The notes beneath the pieces were generated by a model. That model saw only the letters and a list, made by a program, of their open reading frames with translations. It was not told the origin of the DNA and did not search any database. The position numbers and the translations under genes were made by a program. 64,000 bases of DNA. It comes from Coniochaeta sp. PMI_546 (Eukaryota > Ascomycota > Sordariomycetes > Coniochaetales > Coniochaetaceae). This document shows, piece after piece, positions 11,908 to 22,958 of this stretch. Positions within the stretch are counted from its first letter, which is position 1, and the number at the start of each line of letters is the position of its first letter. The stretch covers positions 62,001 to 126,000 of the forward strand of contig MU271150.1 of NCBI GenBank assembly GCA_021432605.1. The letters run 5' to 3'.

Positions 11908-14544
11908 GATGGGTTCAGTAGGACTGATAATGATGGTAGTCCGACTCAATGGCAAGGATGGGATAGAGATGTGTTCTTCTCGAGTGTATGAACTGCTTAA
12001 TTCCGATATGTTGTAGTTTTGATTCGGTCTTTATCTTTGTGCTGATGAAGAAGATCGTTTGGTTCTACATATGGTAAGTTGCACACAGAGCATTCTTAGT
12101 CCATTATATAGGCACTCATAAGGAGTGAAACGCGCGTAGAGTAAATTATGGTATAAGAACATTTGTGATTCACTGTTCCTGGACCTGAGTCGGACTTACC
12201 TCGACCGTGGAGCTGCTTTGTGACCGTAACCGAAACCACATACCTAGACGTCTGTACGTGATTGAGACGGTGTCTCTTACTAGAGTAGTTCAACCAGGAC
12301 ACCGTCCAGCTTGTTTGGAAGTCATGGTGATTGGAAACGACGTCCAATGGGCCTTTTGCCCTGCTTTGAGCTGGTTTACGAGTGGACACATTTGTTCACC
12401 CGCTACTTTACAAGGTTATATCAACCCCAAGTCTGCCAAGGTTCTCCCACTGGAGTCATATAATTACTAGCTGGACTGGTATTAGAAGACTCTTCTATCT
12501 TGCCCATTCTGTGTTCGTGTCGGACTGCCGGAAGGCAAGATATCTACCAGCCGCCCAGAAACAGTCCATCGTTCCCCTTGTATCCTCACACTTCACGCTT
12601 TCCCCGTCTGCGGCGATTGCCTTGTCCTCGACGTCTACGCCAAGCCAGAATGACACATCGGTAAGTATACCACAGCCATGGTCAGTCAAGATGCCAAGGA
12701 TATCGTCTCTTGGCACTTGATGGGTCTGTACTATGCCTCCTCTCTGGGTTTGCTCCGAAGCATGGTAGCAATAGTACGTTGGGGAAGTCTATCTGTGTTG
12801 AGACTAAAGATAAAGTTGGACCTAATGAAAGGTGATGTCAGATTTTACCTGCCGTGTAGTTATGCGAGTGTGTACATAGTAACTAAGGTCGATGAAGTCG
12901 TCTAAGTATCATTACGTGCATCAGCATTACGAAATGGATATCACGACTGAGTTTGCAGTGGTGTTCCGTATTACCGACTCTGTAAACTGTAGCTAGGTAT
13001 GCCTAGAAGTGAACATGCGAAAGGGCTGATGTGAGGGCCTTCTTCGAGCCAAGCCTATGAAGTTAGATACCACGTAGCCCATTGGTACAGACTGAACGTT
13101 CGTTGAGGAAGACTCAATAATCACGACCAACTCATGCTATCTGAAGGCTTTCTGCCTCATGCCTCGCGATACTGGGATGACTACATCAGACCCCGGATCT
13201 TCTGCGAACCACGCATCAGACAAGCATGAAGAGCTCCGAGATATACATCAAAATGTGGTGACAGCTCAGGTTGGCTGTAAGCATGGACACAAATGCTTGG
13301 GAGACAACTAAAATCGCTAGCAAGACCTTTGCCAATGTCTCGTCCTCCACTTCTTCCCGGCTTCTCTCAAGAGTGGACTGCAGCTTTCCAGTTGTTAGAC
13401 AAGAGCAACGGGAAGCAGATATGTCCTTGGGATTTCCAGTTAGATTCCAGCAACCACACCACAACCATACGCACACAGGCCTGCACACCAAGATGGCTAG
13501 CGCCATGACATGCAGTCCAATGAGCTTCAATTGTCGAATTACATCACTCATAATGAGGAGCACCACCTCGTCAGGAGCCCTTGTGTTCCTGCCCCTGAAC
13601 CTGAGCGATGCGAACAAGGTCAAGCAAGAAGACCAGAGCTTTCTGGTGCAAGAACAGGGACTCGATATTCTCTTCAACCTCACCGGTGTCATGGTATCTT
13701 CAGAGGAACCACTCTCAAGGACAACCCAAGGCTATGTGCCCAGCATCGGCATAAATTACATTGAACGGGGCCAAGGATGTGGACGTCGACCTGAATAATC
13801 GGTCTTCCACATACCGAAGCCGGCCATAGAGCGGTGCGAGAACGCAAGGCCGAAGCATGGGGGTTAGGTGTCGAGTTTGCTAGGAGACGTAGGGCGGACG
13901 GCATCGTCGCTTGCCCATCAATCCAGGGAACATGAAGACGGAGGTCGCCAGGCACCAGGGCTTCCTTCACAAGCACAGCGTGAAGCTGGTTGAGTTTGCT
14001 GGTAGACAGTCTACCGGGACAAGTTTCAGTTCGCTAACACTTCACTGCTGCCGTAGTCCTATTCGGTAGATTCCATCCAGTACGAAAAAACCTTGTCAAG
14101 ATGGCCGAGTCGGAGAGCGAGAGTGGTATATCAGGGGATACAAATCCTGAGTGGAACAAAGAGGAAGTGAGGCCATGTATGTCATGGACTGATTGTATTG
14201 GGAGTGTAGGTAATGTTGCCGAGTGTGCAATGATGCCAAGCAGCAACTGTAATCTGAAGCGCTGAAGTGCTGAAGTGCTCAGATCTTGTGGTACAGTACA
14301 GTGTAGAGATTGGTTACCGTAGCTGTCGCCTAATTTTGAGAAGCTTTTACAGCGGTAGGTGACCGGCGATTTGCCCCACTCCCCCCTCTCCCTCCCCTAA
14401 CAGCTCCTTCCCGTCTCACCTGAGGACGGACCTTTCCTCTCCACTGCCTTGCTGCCGGTGGAAGGACATGTGGTCACAATTTCCCCTTCTCTGCCTAAGG
14501 TACCTTACTACCTGAGGTGAGATAGTTCTTGCTTCTCATTGATA
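11908..14544. other. Gene-poor region with two weak coding-like fragments
   Basis: No secure gene is seen. Two fragments are noted. At 12495-12780 on the minus strand, an open frame without an ATG has an acidic, coding-like composition. At 13216-13692 on the minus strand, an ATG-started frame has two hydrophobic segments. A strong donor-like GTAAGTAT occurs on the plus strand at 12661 but I could not link it to a convincing exon. The last 200 bases before 14545 are pyrimidine-rich and probably form the promoter of the next gene. Confidence 0.4.
13216..13692 (-). CDS. Possible small membrane protein (doubtful)
   Basis: An ATG-started frame of 158 codons. It contains two hydrophobic stretches that could span a membrane: one after LIGLHVMALAILV, around residues 58-80, and one around LAKVLLAILVVSQAF, near residues 119-135, preceded by an acidic amphipathic segment (SREEVEDE). 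I recognise no family. A plus-strand frame of similar length (13271-13798) overlaps it, and I prefer the minus frame only because of the ordered hydrophobic pattern. It may be spurious. Confidence 0.25.
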   Translation of the reverse strand: MTPVRLKRISSPCSCTRKLWSSCLTLFASLRFRGRNTRAPDEVVLLIMSDVIRQLKLIGLHVMALAILVCRPVCVWLWCGCWNLTGNPKDISASRCSCLTTGKLQSTLERSREEVEDETLAKVLLAILVVSQAFVSMLTANLSCHHILMYISELFMLV

Positions 14545-16212
14545 ATGTCTACGAACCAGAAATCTTCACCCGAGACTTTCCAGGCCCAAGGTACCTCTCT
14601 CATGGATCAGCAACACACATCTCAGACAAGTCTCGAGAGAAGACTCGCTGCTAAGACTTTCAGCTCTAGCGACTGTGATGCTGCCATCCGTGGCCAACGT
14701 GTTCCCGATGCTCTCGGCCACCGTCTCACTCAGCTCTGTCTGATTCGAGGCATCCGATACCACCCTGGCTTCGCAACAGAACTACGAGGTCTTACGCCAG
14801 AGTTCACCAGGGCGCTGAATGCTCGTAGCATCATGAGCAACGACATTCCCGAGATGCACGGGGACGACGAGATTCCGTACTGCATTTGGCACCCAAGTGT
14901 AGCCAGAGAGTCCACATATCGCGAGTTGGTCCTCAGAAACCCTGCAATGAAGTATCACGTCGCCAGGGCATGTGCTGTGGCCGGGTATACGGACCTGTAC
15001 CGTGAACTTGACGTGCTTCCTGAAGTTCACGTGGCTGAGGAAGCCCGGGACAACGAGAGAGACGACATCTTCAACATCATAATGGCGAGTCCCATCAGGT
15101 ATTCAGCTATGGACGATTACACCAGGAGTGTGAACCTCGAGAACCCTGCTGTCTCAGTACTGAATGGGGATACCGCTGTCCGATCATTGCTTCAAATCAG
15201 ACAGAAGTATGAAGCACCTTTGACTTACGATCTTGGCCTTGATTTGGGAGACTCGGACTCAGAGGAAGAAATGACGGTTTCCACTCCTGGATACAGGGAA
15301 CATTACTTCAACATCACTGAAGACTGGTGCATAGATGACCACGAAACCGAAATTGCGGTGACAAATCCCAAGCGTGACCTATCCAACCTTCTCTACACGC
15401 CGCTGCCTTCAGACTTGCCACCTGGAAACAAGGATATCTTGATCCTGATGGCTGCCTACTACGGTGATATCGACCGGTATTCCCGTCTTCGACGCCCCGT
15501 TATCATTGCCAAGGAGATCAACTGCCTGATGCGCGGCATCTACCACAATACGCTCTTTTCCCGCTGGTGGGCCGACCAGCTCTCTAACCCGTCCTCCTCT
15601 CACGCGAACAGAATTCCTTCTCGCTTCGTCCATTACCTTCAGCGCGCTATCACAGCCCGTTATACCATGAACAATGACCTAAGCCGCATAAGTCGTACCA
15701 CCCCATCCCATGAACTACCGTACTGTATCTGGTACCCCGGACATCCGGCAAAGGAGACTCTTGCGGCGTTGGTGCGTCGCCGCCCGGACATGAAACCGCA
15801 GGTCGCGCGGACATGCGTCGTCTCCAACTACACCACGCTATTTGAGGAGTTGGACCCCGAGCCCGACAAGCCCCTGCTAGCGGAAGCGAAGAGCGTGGGC
15901 AATCCACATTTCTTGCACCTCTTGGAGGAGAAGGTGGCAGCAGGGGCGAAAGTGAAGCCTATTTCTGGCGCAGGGGAGAGGTGGAAGATGCTCACGAGGG
16001 ACCAGTTGACTGAGCCTCAATTGCCGCCTACTGTGCTGTGGAGAAGTGTTGACGAGAAGTCTGTCGTTACCTCTGACTCGTTTCCCGGCATTTATGAAGG
16101 CTTTGGGGTCGATACTGGTGCGACTGAGCTAAGTGTGTGTGCCAGAGATGCGGTTTTGAGCCAAGGCCAGGAGAGGGTGGACTTGTTGGAGCTTTATGAG
16201 AAGACTGACTAG
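14545..16212 (+). CDS. Unrecognised protein with an internal duplication (555 aa)
   Basis: A single-exon gene of 555 residues beginning at ATG 14545; the codons just upstream are TTG-ATA, so this is the first ATG. I do not recognise a named domain. The protein contains two related modules. The first (~residues 110-165) has PYCIWHPSVA, then a run like MKYHVARACAVAGY and TDLYRELD. The second (~390-450) has PYCIWYPGHPA, then MKPQVARTCVVSNY and TLFEELD. Each is preceded by a region with xxARxxMxND and a short acidic stretch. The modules may be helical solenoid units, loosely ankyrin-like, but that is inference. An acidic spacer (DSDSEEE) lies near residue 235. No signal peptide or membrane segment is seen. 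It is flanked by a gene-poor region and by a secreted-protein gene. Confidence 0.75.
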   Translation: MSTNQKSSPETFQAQGTSLMDQQHTSQTSLERRLAAKTFSSSDCDAAIRGQRVPDALGHRLTQLCLIRGIRYHPGFATELRGLTPEFTRALNARSIMSNDIPEMHGDDEIPYCIWHPSVARESTYRELVLRNPAMKYHVARACAVAGYTDLYRELDVLPEVHVAEEARDNERDDIFNIIMASPIRYSAMDDYTRSVNLENPAVSVLNGDTAVRSLLQIRQKYEAPLTYDLGLDLGDSDSEEEMTVSTPGYREHYFNITEDWCIDDHETEIAVTNPKRDLSNLLYTPLPSDLPPGNKDILILMAAYYGDIDRYSRLRRPVIIAKEINCLMRGIYHNTLFSRWWADQLSNPSSSHANRIPSRFVHYLQRAITARYTMNNDLSRISRTTPSHELPYCIWYPGHPAKETLAALVRRRPDMKPQVARTCVVSNYTTLFEELDPEPDKPLLAEAKSVGNPHFLHLLEEKVAAGAKVKPISGAGERWKMLTRDQLTEPQLPPTVLWRSVDEKSVVTSDSFPGIYEGFGVDTGATELSVCARDAVLSQGQERVDLLELYEKTD

Positions 16213-16367
16213 AACTGTGTGACTGAACACTCGGCACTCAACAAAGCGTGAACAAGAGGGTTATTGTACTGCGTATGTCGGGCAATACTCTACACAAAGT
16301 CTTTCTGATTGAACTGAGCCGGTGTAGCTGTGCTTTTCTCGCGATCTCTTCCGCCTCCGTCAAAGTA

Positions 16368-17238
16368 TCAGCAAGGCCCCCGCTCTCCACGAACCAGACC
16401 TTTACAAGAAGCCGCCATCTTGACCTTGTCAGCGTGGCCGGGATCCTTATTCCGCCATTCGAGCACATCATCACCGAGATTGAACTTCTCCTGACCCGGG
16501 ATGGTCCGAATCTTCTTCCTGGTCTCCTTAGGATCCAGAGTGGTGACCTCCTCGTTATCGAAAACATTAACCTTCGTCTCGACAACATATTGCTCGCCAA
16601 ACCGCGCCTTGAGATCGTCCCCGTACGACTGCAGGTTGGCCGCCGTGCGAAGCTTCGCGACCTGGTCGACTGCCGTCTCGGCGCCGGCCCGCATCTGGTC
16701 AGTTATGGGCCCGGCATCGCGGATACCCCCGACAAACTCGGAGACCTTCTTGAAGGCGCCCTCAACGTCGTTACGACCCAGAACCGTGTGAATCTTGTTG
16801 CAGTTGTAGGCCTTTGTTGCGTCGGCATCCCTCAGGGCGCGCGCAGCTTGGTTCGCATCAGGGAAGTCCTTGTCCCACCCAGCTGGCATATGTTTGTCCA
16901 TGTCGGGCCGTACGCCGTCGTTGTTGATGAACTGAACAAAGTCGAGGATGTTGCATGGTCCCGAACCTCCACCGGCCGGCTTGCATCCGGAACCGATGGT
17001 CTTGGCCTTGCCATTCTTGGCGACATCCATCCGGTAGGCATAGTAATACTAGGAAGATGAATCAGTGTCGGCCAAATGTTTATGTTCCTGTGCTAAACCG
17101 CTAATGATGCCGTGTTGAAGGATGAATCCATCCAATTCCACTCACCAACATGCGCTCATAGCCTCCGTACAAGTCATAGGCCAGGACAGAGGCTGACAGA
17201 TAGGCCAGGAGAAAGAGAAACTGGTGAAAGTGCTTCAT
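16368..17238 (-). CDS. Secreted 257-aa protein divergent from the chitinase
   Basis: Two exons, 17238-17146 and 17048-16368, joined by a 97 bp intron (GTGAGT...CCTAG, phase 0). The start gives a clean signal peptide, MKHFHQFLFLLAYLSASVLA, followed by YDLYGGYERML and, across the intron, YYYAYR. The mature part is about 237 residues, mostly charged and likely helical, with few cysteines (GCKPAGG, GPCNI, YNCNK). I recognise no enzymatic motif. It lies divergently 1.1 kb from the LysM/GH18 chitinase, which suggests related expression. After the stop at 16368 a neighbouring frame reads like coding sequence (ADTLTEAEEIARKAQ), so the 3' end may involve a frameshift or an unseen intron. Confidence 0.75.
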
Positions 17239-18374
17239 CCTGATGGCACCCAGGAAGGGGCTGGAATGAGTGGAAAGGACTCGGAGAGTCAGTCGCAAGG
17301 GATGATGGGGACGAGTCAGACACCGCTCGACGGGTAGGTCGAGAAGCAGGAAGATTATCAGCAAAGCTGAATCTCTTGCGCTCTCGAGGAGGACTGACAG
17401 CGCGACCGGGCCTGTCGCTCAACGTCACCTCCCGTGAGAGGACAGAGTTTTACAAAGTTTTCCTAAAGGATTCCTTGGCGAGAGACATCGCGAATGGGCA
17501 TGTTTATTTTCGGGATCAGCCCCTATACATCGCTGAATACCGGACCGACGCATGATACTTTGTGTTTAATGAAGGTCAAGCTGTATGAGCCGAAGGATCA
17601 GTATGCGACCGCCTACTGTCATGTCGGGCCACCGTCGAAGGTGGTTGTCGGCCACTCAGGAGAGAGTTGTAATTGCCATATGGTCACATTTACCATAGGA
17701 TCTATTAGCCTGGCGAAATAAGCCTCGCTAGCGCCTTCGATTCCGCATCTTAAAGGATTTTGCGTTGCATCTCGAAGGATTTTGTGTTGCCGCTCGTTCA
17801 TCTCCGTCTGTATTAACTGCCGCATCAGCTAATGCCAAGGCTGGCGCCTACAACGGTGCCACACAGGTACAATCGACGGCCCCTGAACCGAGCGTGAGTT
17901 CAGCCAATAACCGCCGCCAAGAAAGGCTTGGTACTCGGTGTAACTCTCGCCAAAGCTTCTGATCTGGTAAATTTCAGGCAGGTGGTAGATCAGCCGTAGT
18001 ATTCATCTAGACATGTTGAGTTGAAGGATTCAAGCGGAGAAAAGCCATGATGGTTCGGAATCCTTCAGGCGACTCCGATTGTAACGAGGCTAACAGGTTG
18101 TAATATGGAGGATGCGCTGTAGAGGGGCGTCTCACTTCTTCGTGGTCGCGTACCGCGGTATGTTACTGAGTAGATGATATAGTTAAGCTAAAAACTCGCC
18201 GTGGGAGGAACTGGAGGGAGGCGTCAAGGAGCATCACATTGCCCTCACACTCCTTGCCTGCTCGCCGACGGCGAGTCGTTGTAGCTTCTCTGTTGACATT
18301 CTGTCTTTGCCGACCATCTTTCACTGTTGTACATTCCCTCTTTGCTTCATACCGTCTTCTGCCTTCATCTGAGC
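17239..18374. promoter_or_regulatory. Divergent intergenic region between secreted protein and chitinase
   Basis: A 1.1 kb region between two outward-reading secreted-protein genes; it should hold both promoters. A two-copy 22 bp tandem repeat lies at 17753-17796. I see no coding frame with support. Confidence 0.5.
17753..17796. repeat. Two-copy 22 bp tandem repeat
   Basis: Two adjacent 22-base units, each beginning AAGGATTTTG and ending in CTCG. They differ at three or four positions (for example GCGTTGCAT versus GTGTTGCCG). It lies inside the promoter region shared by the chitinase and its divergent neighbour. Confidence 0.7.
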
Positions 18375-21300
18375 ATGCGAGTCATATCATCTGCTGCTGC
18401 CCTCTGGGTGGCGTGCATAGCTGCCCATCACCTAGTCGCGGCGGAGTTCGTGTCGGCACTGCATCGCTGCCCTGCACGTTGTCCAGCAGAAGGCGGTGCC
18501 GACGAGTGGACGACGTACAACTCTGTTAGCCGTCTCAAAGTCTGCAATGAGACCATGCTGGTCAACTTCAACATTTACACCCCTATCGAAGCCGTCCGAG
18601 CGTGCACACCTGTGGACGGTTCTTCGACAGCGTTGAAGCGGGATGACGGTCCAGATACATCTGCGACTGCTCCATCTTCATCAAACCAATGTGTCACTGG
18701 TGTCGAGACACAAGTGACCGCCGAGTACGCTTGGCTGGGTGAACCTGTCAGCTCAGAAATGCACAACAGCGTCCTCGAAACCGTCCAAGAGGTACAGTCG
18801 TATCTCAGCGACACTTCCAACTGCGAGACTACATTGCTCTTCGGATACGCACAGGGTGCAGTCGTCGGAGTATTTTCAGGTCCAAAGGTCCAAAACCATC
18901 GACTGGCGTCAGGAGTGCTGCAGCAGTTCGTCGACAGCCTAAAGTCAGATGGTGTCCGCTCGGCCCACCTGCTGCAAATAGGGGGACCGAACTCGGACTA
19001 CTCCTTCGGCATCTATGCTACCACCAACGGCAGCGTCAAGGCTGCCCAAGCTGCGGCGCGAAGCTGGAGTGACGGCAAAGCTGTAGCTTTGGCTGGCTTC
19101 GACGACTCAAAGCAGTTTGGAACGTCAACTTTCGCCGAGCCAGCACCCGTCCCAGACCTTATCGGAGATGGTACTGTCAACAGCACATCCAACTCGTCCA
19201 GTTTCGCATCCAGGCTCCTTCATGCGCGCGCCGACTGCAAGACTGTACAGGTGGTTTCTGGAGACAGCTGTGGTACTTTGGCCAAGAAGTGTGGTATCTC
19301 AGCAGCAGACTTCACCAAGTACAACCCCAGCTCAACGCTGTGTTCAACTCTACAGGTGGGCCAGTATGTCTGCTGTTCTTCCGGAACACTGCCAGACCTC
19401 ACGCCGAAGCCGAACCCTGACGGCACCTGTGCGGCGTACCTCGTCAAAGAGGGAGACTACTGCGCCAAGATTGCCAGTGAGCATAGTCTCACAGTCGACA
19501 AGGTCGAGGGGTTCAACAAGAAGACGTGGGGCTGGACAGGTTGCAACAGACTGCAAGTCGGAGTCAACATGTGTCTGAGGTACGTGTGAAGCATGTAACT
19601 GCGAAGAAAATGTGGCCCATGACTAACACGACGAAGCACCGGTAAGCCGCCTATGCCGGCACCCATGGCGAATGCTGTTTGTGGACCGCAGGTTCCCGGG
19701 ACCCTACCTCCAACAGGTGATAAGCAGCTAGCCGACCTGAACCCATGCCCGTTGAATGCGTGTTGCGACATATGGGGACAGTGCGGCATCACAGAAGAGT
19801 TCTGCGAGCCCTCACAAGCAGATTCGGGCGCTCCGGGCACAGCTCAGCCCGGCAAGAACGGCTGCATATCCAACTGCTACACAGCCATCGTGAACAACGA
19901 CGAAACACCCGCTTCCCAAGCCAAAGTGGCGTACTTTGAAGGTTGGAACGCTGATCGTGCGTGTCTCCATATGGATGTGACTTCGATGGACAGTTCGTAC
20001 ACCCATATCCACTTCGCCTTTGCGACCATCGACGAGTCCACCTGGACTGTGGACATCTCGAAGGTTAAGGACCAGTTTGAACTCCTCAAGGGCATGAAAG
20101 GCCCCAAAAAGATCCTGTCTTTTGGCGGCTGGTCGTTCTCCACCGATGCCGACACCTATCCCATTTTCCGACAAGGCGTCACGTCGGCGAATCGCCAGGC
20201 GTTCGCAAACAACGTCGTGGATTTCATGGTTAAGAACGGCCTCGACGGCCTCGATTTCGACTGGGAGGTAAGCAGCCCACCTATAAAGTGTTTGGTCGTC
20301 TGACATCTCGAGGATGTACATGTGATTGCTTGGGTTGCTGATCTTTTGAACGCGACAGTATCCGGGTGCTCCAGATATCCCGGGTATCCCGCCCGGAAGC
20401 AAGGACGACGGGGCCAACTATCTGGAGTTTCTCAAGATGGTCCGCGCCAAGATGCCGGCGGGAAAAACGCTGTCTATCGCAGCGCCGGCCTCGTTCTGGT
20501 ATTTGAAGGGCTTCCCGATAAAGGACATGGCGCCGGTATTAGACTATATAATCTATATGACGTACGATCTCCACGGACAGTGGGATTATGGGTCCAAATG
20601 GTCGACCGAGGGCTGCCCGGAGGGTAACTGCTTGCGCTCTCACATCAACCTGACCGAAACAGTCAACGCGCTGGCCATGATAACCAAGGCCGGTGTCCCG
20701 GCTAAGAAGGTGTTCATGGGAGTCACCAGTTACGGACGGTCCTTCAAGATGGCAAAGGCCGGTTGCACCGGCGAGATGTGTCGCTACCTCGGCCCGACGT
20801 CGCAAGCCAAGAAGGGCGAGTGTACCGACACGGCAGGTTACATCTCCAACGCTGAGATTGAGGCAATCATTGCTGATGGCAAAGCCACCTCCGTCTTCCG
20901 CGACGACAGCCTCACCAATATCCTGGTGTACGACGACACTGAATGGGTGGCGTACATGGACTCGACGAACAAGAAGCAGCGGACCAATCTCGCCAAGGCA
21001 TGGAAACTAGGTGGCACGACTGACTGGGCTGTTGACCTGTGGCAGTATGGAACTGATACTGGGGGCAGCACCAATCCCAACGACCCCAGCATTCCGTGGT
21101 ATGACATGCCGGACTGCACCGCGGCATACTTTACCCTGGATGACATTGAGAAGAACAAGGGAAGCATACCTGACGCCTGCATGAATGCATACGTCTTCGG
21201 TGCCCTAGCCAAGATGATGCAAACATCCTTGGGCCAATATCAGGACGTCCTCGATGATGGTTATGACCATGCGTTCAAAACGTACTCCGACTATGTGAAA

Positions 21301-22200
21301 GAAACGTCGCCAGAGGCGCTCCACAACTTCATGGTTGATCATGGCGACCCGTATTTTACCTGTGTCATCGAGGAATGGACCGGCAGCGGCTTCAAGAACA
21401 GGACCATGGATTGTCCACCCGACACTGGCGGGCACGCGTACAACGTGTATTGGTTGCCGAAGGATAAGGACAAGTTTTTCAAGGACTTGACAGATGCCAC
21501 CGGCATCGATCCGTCCTGGGTTCAGCTCACGACGTGGCGATACATGCCCTGCCTCGAAGAGCAGAAGGATACCTGCGATCAGTTTGGCGCTTTCAAGAAC
21601 TACCCTCAGATGACAGACTTCAAGGTCAACAACCCCAAGGACTTCATCAACGAGATGAGACCAAAACTGGAGGACACGGTTGATACTTTGTTCGAGTACA
21701 ACTCGCTGGCACGTCTGTGGATGTACGAAGGGTCGCACCTGGACATTGCGGACGGTTCGTCCTTGATGGTGTTCATGGTGCAGTCGTCGGTGGATGCCAT
21801 GGAAGGCATCAAGAAGATGGGCGACAAGATCGACGACGAGAAGAAAAAGAACCTGATCCTGCTCATCCTGACCGCTTTCCTGATGATCATTCCAGGCATC
21901 GGCGAGCTTGTCATCCCAGCCGAGCTGGCCAACCTCGCGCGTATCATCGCTATCGGTGCCGAGGCTGCCAATGCGGCGCTCGACATCTACCAGGTGGTCC
22001 AGGACCCGTCAAGCGCTCCGCTCGCTGTGTTTGGGATCCTGCTTGGAGGGCTGTCGCTGCTCAAGGCGCCGAAGATGTTCGGAGATGCAGCGACGGCCAA
22101 GCGAGCCATGAAGGCGGGAGACCTTGCCAAGCTGGGTGACACGGTCAAGAACGGCGTGCAACGGGTCAATTCCTTGACAAAGACGTGTAAGCTCCTGTAG
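18375..22200 (+). CDS. LysM-CBM18-GH18 chitinase, killer-toxin-like subgroup C
   Basis: Secreted chitinase of 1225 residues. Exons 18375-19579, 19637-20267 and 20359-22200. It begins with a signal peptide (MRVISSAAALWVACIAAHH). An N-terminal region of about 260 residues follows, then two LysM modules (~287-335 and ~350-402, each with paired cysteines), a CBM18-like cysteine knot (CCDIWGQCG, ~440), and the GH18 barrel (~495-850) with the catalytic DGLDFDWE ending at Glu 612. Intron 2 starts immediately after that Glu codon. The C-terminal 350 residues include a long hydrophobic stretch (near residues 1105-1200) typical of this class. Subgroup C enzymes resemble the alpha/beta subunits of the yeast toxin zymocin and are thought to act on foreign or own chitin. 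All catalytic acidic residues are present, so the enzyme is probably active. The substrate in vivo is unknown. Confidence 0.93.
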
Positions 22201-22258
22201 TGTAAGGGACTGTGAATAGCATTGGGAGCTCGATTGACGAGCACACTGCACTACTACA

Positions 22259-22276
22259 CATACCACATGTGGTATG
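22259..22276. repeat. Perfect 18 bp palindrome 3' of the chitinase
   Basis: The bases CATACCACATGTGGTATG form a perfect inverted repeat with no spacer, about 60 bases after the chitinase stop codon. In RNA it could only form a hairpin after loop opening; on DNA it could be a dimeric protein site centred on CACATGTG. Confidence 0.6.
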
Positions 22277-22946
22277 CAGTACTGCTGTGTTATGATAGAC
22301 CTACTGAAAGTCGTCGAGGTCAAAGCAAGGTTCTGCAAATAAACACTCGTGCAATCTCAGTGCTGATGGCACTTCACCTTGAGCGCGAATCAGATGGGGA
22401 TTACCGGTACCACATACACGGCGCGAAGATCATAAGCGGCTAGACCCGATGCTGCACGTGCGACACCACCAGAATCATTCGTCCAATTTTGGAGGGTCCT
22501 TGCGGCTCTCCACCATTCCGTCATCGTGCCAAATGGAGCCCCGCTTTTCTACTTCGGCTAGTGTATTTATTGGTGCTTTTTCAGGTTTCTTCGCTGCGGG
22601 ATGCCCGATGATCTCACACAAGCCTGGGACCCCACACTTTCTCCATGAGGTGTCTGGGCAGCTGTCTAGGTGTGTATCTCGCAGTAAGGTTTTCCACGGT
22701 CACACCTGAAAGGACTTCCTGCGGATATTGTACCGGTATGGCGACACGGCAGTTTTATCTCTGCGTCCCGCTAGATTTGTGATGACGTACTTATGCTACA
22801 CTTATTTCACGTGTAGTTACCTCTACACAACCAGTACTCTGTGGTGACCCGCTGCAGACGGTGCAGAGGAAGGCGTTCGGCCAACCATTCCGTTGTGGCG
22901 GGAATGCGTTCTAGACCTCCTTAGACTACTGGAACACCGATCTTCC

Positions 22947-22958
22947 ACGTGTACACGT
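22947..22958. promoter_or_regulatory. 12 bp palindrome ACGTGTACACGT upstream of kinase
   Basis: A perfect 12 bp palindrome about 250 bases upstream of the histidine kinase start. The same 12-mer recurs at 31255-31266. It could bind a dimeric regulator; this is inference from symmetry only. Confidence 0.35.

Noticed and set aside
13271-13798. 175-codon plus-strand frame
   Set aside because: It starts from an alternative codon and mirrors the minus-strand frame with two hydrophobic segments, which I find slightly more plausible.
16248-17060. 270-codon plus-strand frame over the secreted protein
   Set aside because: The minus strand has a signal peptide, a good intron and a continuous frame, so the plus frame is a shadow.
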